From NCBI RefSeq assembly GCF_012273515.2, contig NZ_CP050975.2:9486001-9550000 (forward strand): a stretch of 64,000 nt of DNA, read 5' to 3'. Of the stretch, positions 60,908-64,000 are shown one piece after another. The stretch comes from Streptomyces sp. RPA4-2. Its GTDB lineage: Bacteria > Actinomycetota > Actinomycetes > Streptomycetales > Streptomycetaceae. Position 1 is the first letter of the stretch. Every line of letters begins with the position of its first letter. Below the pieces are notes generated by a model. It saw nothing but the letters and a program-made list of their open reading frames with translations. It searched no databases and had not been told where the DNA came from. The translations under genes were made by a program, and so were the position numbers.

Positions 60908-62398
60908 ATGACAAGAAACCGGAAGTACGTCGGCTGGATCACCGCCGGTGTCACCACGCTGGCGACCGCCCTCGCCGTACCGACACTCGCCCAGGCGGAC
61001 CAGGACGGCCACCGGACCCCGGCCCACAGCGACATCGACTGGCACGACTGCGCCGACAGCGACTTCAAGCACATGCGGTGCGGCTCGATCCAGGTACCGG
61101 TGGACTGGTCCCACCCCGACGCCGGCAGCACCACCCTCGCCCTGGTCCGCCGCCCGGCGGACGACCGGGCCCACCGCCAGGGCACCCTGCTCCTCAACGA
61201 CGGAGCAGGCGGCTCCTCCATCGAGCAGCTGCGACTGGCGATGCACATCGGCATGCCGAACTTCGCCGGCGCCATGACCCGGAACTTCGACCTGGTCGCG
61301 GTGGACCCGCGCGGAGTGGGGCACAGTACGCCGATCCTCTGCGGCGAACCGCCCAAGCCCGCCGGAGTCAGCCACTTCCCGAAGGACCGGGCCGCGTTCG
61401 ACGCACTCGTGTCCCACAACCGGGCCTTCGCCGAGGACTGCCTGCGCCGCAACGGCCCGCTCGTCGACCACACCGACCTCACCAGCACCGCAAGGGACTT
61501 CGAGGCGGTCCGGATCGGGCTGGGCGAACGGCAGCTCAACTGGTACGGCATCCACTACAGCACGCTCCTCGGACGCACCTACGCCAAGCTCTACCCCGGC
61601 AGGCTGCGCACCATGGTCCTCGACACCGCCCTGGACGACACCGGTTCGCCACTGTCGCGGGTCACCCAGGAGGCGGCCACCGCCGAGACGGCCTTCGACC
61701 GCTTCGCCGCCTGGTGCGCCACCTCGAAGGACTGCGCCCTGCACGGCAAGGACGTGGCCGCCGAGTACGACGCCCTCGTCACCCGAGCCGACCGGGACCC
61801 GATCCCTACCGGGAGCGCGGGCCACCAGCCGCTGACCGGCGAGGACATCCGCGAGGCCACCCAGGACTACCTCACCCTGTCCGGTCACTCCTGGCCGGCG
61901 TTGGCGAAGACCATCGTCGAGGCCCAGGGCGGCGACGCCGCGGACTTCACCCACGACCCGGACGACACCCTCGACCCGGCGCAGGTCCAGATACGGGTGC
62001 CCGCCTGCCTCGACAACACCCGCCCGGTTCACACCCTCGCCCAGCTCACCCGGTTGCGGAAGGAACTCGCCCGGGTGTCCCCGCACCTCGGCGGCGCCGT
62101 GCGCTCCTACAAGACCATCGCCGGTTGCCTCGGCTGGCCCACCCCGGCCGAGCCCGTCAAGGCGGGGGCCCCGGTCCACGGCGCACCGCCCGCGCTGGTC
62201 CTCCAGTCCACCCACCAGGCCCTCGCCCCGTACCGTGCGGGCGCGGCCATGGCCGCCCAACTGCCCGGCAGCGTCGTACTCGGCCGCGAAGGCGACGACT
62301 ACAGCATGTTCCTGGTCTCCGAGTGCGTCCAGAAGGCCACCAACCGCTACCTGACCACCCGCGCGCTGCCGGCCCCAGGCACCACCTGCACCGACTGA
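60908..62398 (+). CDS. Secreted TAP-like alpha/beta-hydrolase-fold protein lacking the catalytic triad
   Basis: 496 aa from ATG 60908, behind AAGGA. Signal peptide MTRNRKYVGWITAGVTTLAT..LAQA. The protein aligns in layout with secreted tripeptidyl aminopeptidase-like hydrolases (CGSIQVPVDWSHP, DLVAVDPRGVGHS, LYPGRLRTMVLDT). The nucleophile elbow, normally G-I-S-Y-G, reads GIHYS (214-218), so Ser is His216. The Asp region (LQSTHQALAPY) and the final His region (GREGDDYSMFL) also lack Asp and His. It is a likely pseudo-hydrolase or binding protein. Six Cys suggest extracellular disulfides. It is a probable member of the oxygenase operon. Confidence 0.82.
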   Translation: MTRNRKYVGWITAGVTTLATALAVPTLAQADQDGHRTPAHSDIDWHDCADSDFKHMRCGSIQVPVDWSHPDAGSTTLALVRRPADDRAHRQGTLLLNDGAGGSSIEQLRLAMHIGMPNFAGAMTRNFDLVAVDPRGVGHSTPILCGEPPKPAGVSHFPKDRAAFDALVSHNRAFAEDCLRRNGPLVDHTDLTSTARDFEAVRIGLGERQLNWYGIHYSTLLGRTYAKLYPGRLRTMVLDTALDDTGSPLSRVTQEAATAETAFDRFAAWCATSKDCALHGKDVAAEYDALVTRADRDPIPTGSAGHQPLTGEDIREATQDYLTLSGHSWPALAKTIVEAQGGDAADFTHDPDDTLDPAQVQIRVPACLDNTRPVHTLAQLTRLRKELARVSPHLGGAVRSYKTIAGCLGWPTPAEPVKAGAPVHGAPPALVLQSTHQALAPYRAGAAMAAQLPGSVVLGREGDDYSMFLVSECVQKATNRYLTTRALPAPGTTCTD

Positions 62399-62417
62399 GG
62401 AGCCTCGTCCCACCGAA

Positions 62418-62449
62418 GGTGACCGCCGGCCGCGCGCCCGGCGGTCACC
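62418..62449 (+). terminator. Terminator hairpin 1
   Basis: Perfect 12-bp arms (62418-62429 and 62438-62449), 8-nt loop, 19 nt after the pseudo-hydrolase stop codon. Confidence 0.7.
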
Positions 62450-62461
62450 CCGGCCCTCCGA

Positions 62462-62495
62462 GCCCTCTGAGCGGCGACCTCGCCGCTCAGAGGGC
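62462..62495. terminator. Terminator hairpin 2
   Basis: Perfect 16-bp arms (62462-62477 and 62480-62495) with a 2-nt loop. Together with the preceding hairpin it forms a tandem terminator between convergent genes. The near-absence of a loop makes it almost a perfect palindrome. Confidence 0.7.
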
Positions 62496-62580
62496 GGAGT
62501 GCGTGAACAACCGCCCGCGCCGGATCACCTCGCGACCGGCGAGGCCGCGCGGGAAGGCAGGCGTCGAGAGAAGGCTCGTG

Positions 62581-63300
62581 TCAGCTGAAGTGGACGTCGC
62601 TGAGGTCGATGGAGACCATGACCTGTTCCAGGAGGGGGCGACCGTCGGTGTCGCGGCGGTAGGCCCGGCGTCTGGTGGGCAGCACGATGCCGTCCGCTTC
62701 CGCGAGGTCGTAGACGTACTGGGCGGCGGCGAATCCGCCGGCCACGTCGACGTGGTAGTCGTGGCGCCGCAGGAGCCGGTCGGGACCGAAATAGAAGTCC
62801 TGGTGGGTGCTGTGGCTCGCGATCCGGGGCGGGAAGGTGGCGCGCAGCCCTGGCCAGACCTCGTCCCCCTCCCGCCACGGCTCGATGTCGGTGACCGTGA
62901 AGCCGGGCATGGCGAGCAGGAAGGGCGTGGTGAGGTAGGTCCACAACGCGTAGCCGTTGAAGTAGGCGCGGTCCAGCGGGTCCCAGGGTGTCTCGAGTGT
63001 GTGTCCGGCGAAAGACGCCCGAGGGTCCACGCGTTCGGCGACCACGTGCCCGTCGAGCTTCTCGATGCTCACTCGCCCGGCCGTGAAACCGGTCTTCTGG
63101 TCGTGCGCGCCGAAGGGCTGTACCGAGGCGTACTCCTCGTGCAGCCTGACGGTCATCGTGCGGGGCGTCACATCCTGCGGCAGGCCCTTGATGGCGAACA
63201 GGTCGCCACCACTGACAAGGGTGGCTCGCGCCTGCGTCAGTTCCTGCCAGCGTCCGGTCCCGCCATGGGCCTCGACGACTTCGGTGAGCAGTTCATTCAC
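62581..63300 (-). CDS. Protein of unknown function
   Basis: 239 aa from GTG (rc of 63298-63300), with GGAAA upstream; sequence further upstream in frame is low in coding character. Features: EVVEAHGGTGRWQELTQARATLVSGGDLFAIKG (about 8-40), TMTVRLHEEYASV, YFNGYALWTYLTTPFLLAMPGF, VWPGLRATFPPRI, DYHVDVAGGFAAAQYVYD. The beta-strand-rich pattern recalls lipid- or ligand-binding barrels such as LolA-like domains, but there is no signal peptide. Not assigned to a family. Confidence 0.6.
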   Translation of the reverse strand: MNELLTEVVEAHGGTGRWQELTQARATLVSGGDLFAIKGLPQDVTPRTMTVRLHEEYASVQPFGAHDQKTGFTAGRVSIEKLDGHVVAERVDPRASFAGHTLETPWDPLDRAYFNGYALWTYLTTPFLLAMPGFTVTDIEPWREGDEVWPGLRATFPPRIASHSTHQDFYFGPDRLLRRHDYHVDVAGGFAAAQYVYDLAEADGIVLPTRRRAYRRDTDGRPLLEQVMVSIDLSDVHFS

Positions 63301-63616
63301 GTGGGTTTTCCTACCGTACTTTCCGTCCGTCCGTACGGCAGGTGGGCCGGCGATTCGGCCGGATGGGCCGGCGCCGGGCCCTGCGTCACCCGGCTGCCCG
63401 TGCCGACGTTCGGATCCGGCGTGCACGAGGACGGCACGGATGCAGCTGTTGCCCGGCTTCCCGTCGCCGGACCGCGGCGATCCCGCGTGCCCGGCCGCTG
63501 GTCATCCCGCCGGCCGTTGTGGAACCTCTGCGCGCATGCCCGCATCTAGTTGTCCGGCGAGGCAGGAGCGGTGGCCACTCGGTCCCGCGGGAGCGGCGTC
63601 GCCCGGGGGAGATCTC
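63301..63616. other. 316-nt divergent intergenic region
   Basis: Between the unknown protein gene (-) and the DUF4232 gene (+). No gene, repeat or strong hairpin seen. Confidence 0.4.
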
Positions 63617-64000
63617 ATGTCACGGCGGACAGCGGCGGTCTGCACGGCCGGTCTGATGCTGCTGCTGGGTGCCACCGCGTGCGGCAAGGGCGACAGCGCC
63701 TCGGGAACCCGGATCGCAGCGTGCCGGACGCCCCAGCTGAGCTGGAAGATGACCCTTCTCCCGGGCAAGCCGCACAACACGCCGACGGCGACGCTCAGCG
63801 CCGCGCACAAGGGATCGAAGCCCTGCGCCTTCGACGGCTACCCGGAGCTGAGTGTGTACATCGGCAAGGGGCCGTCGGCCGACTCCAGGCCGAAGAAGCC
63901 CACGCCCGTCCATCTGGTGCTGAAGCCGGGCCACAGCATCGCGATCCCGGTCTTCTACGACGCGGTCGGCTCTCCGTCCGGGTCCTGTGAGGTCATGGCC
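63617..64000 (+). CDS. DUF4232-type lipoprotein (3' end beyond the window)
   Basis: ATG 63617 behind GGGGGAGA; 128 codons are visible and the frame is still open at the window edge. N-terminal signal peptide of lipoprotein type with Cys22 (LLGATAC). The mature part has RIAACRTPQLSW, TATLSAAHKGSKPCAFDGYPELSVY and LVLKPGHSIAIPVFY, the standard DUF4232 pattern of streptomycete cell-surface proteins with conserved Cys pairs. Function unknown. Confidence 0.8.
   Translation, partial: MSRRTAAVCTAGLMLLLGATACGKGDSASGTRIAACRTPQLSWKMTLLPGKPHNTPTATLSAAHKGSKPCAFDGYPELSVYIGKGPSADSRPKKPTPVHLVLKPGHSIAIPVFYDAVGSPSGSCEVMA

Overview
The window is very GC-rich and its genes have the strong G/C third-codon bias of a streptomycete. 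Gene families typical of Streptomyces occur throughout (SigF-type sigma factor, PP2C/STAS/anti-sigma partner switches, the PRC-barrel pair, GPP34, DUF4232). I saw no rRNA, tRNA, CRISPR array, insertion sequence or phage genes. It reads as accessory chromosomal DNA.

Layout. 1-9.8 kb: tail of a secreted P-domain protein, a membrane PP2C phosphatase, a PRC-barrel protein, an FAD oxidoreductase, a NAD-dependent DNA ligase that looks like a paralogue, an alpha/beta hydrolase and an EF-G paralogue. 10-21.3 kb: a stress and signalling island with a SigF-type sigma factor, a Dps protein, tiny membrane proteins, a coupled operon PP2C - cobalamin-binding protein - STAS, a second PRC-barrel protein, a second STAS protein, an RsbW-like anti-sigma kinase, a cysteine-desulfurase-like enzyme and a MerR/B12 regulator. 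21.5-28.6 kb: a large ATPase regulator, a DUF2236 protein, an ECF sigma factor, a FUSC-type membrane protein and a UBP zinc finger.

28.9-38.6 kb: eight minus-strand genes forming a predicted exopolysaccharide locus: Agd3-like deacetylase, PelF-type GT4 glycosyltransferase, 12-TM protein, sugar dehydratase, nucleotidyltransferase, epimerase-like SDR, spherulin-4 (GH135-like) and GH114 lipoprotein. This is essentially the parts list of the fungal galactosaminogalactan cluster (uge3, gtb3, agd3, sph3, ega3) in a bacterial operon, and it is the most interesting system in the window.

39-47.5 kb: secreted and unknown proteins, GPP34, ArsR and roadblock-like proteins, and a phosphate module (Pit transporter, 77-residue membrane protein, PPK2). 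47.6-51 kb holds decayed or misread sequence: a 28-base poly-C run, a headless reading frame and an AsnC gene whose last conserved segment lies in another frame, next to an intact PIG-L deacetylase. 51-64 kb: a hydrolase, an ADP-ribosylglycohydrolase, then a probable metabolic cluster (P450 with an altered I-helix, NTF2-like protein, ATPase regulator, DHA2 exporter, SRPBCC protein, carotenoid-oxygenase-family enzyme, a secreted hydrolase-fold protein without its catalytic triad) and two further proteins.

Many intergenic regions carry short tandem repeats (7, 17, 21 and 23 bp units) and long GC-rich hairpins. All family assignments come from reading the translated sequence; no database search was run.
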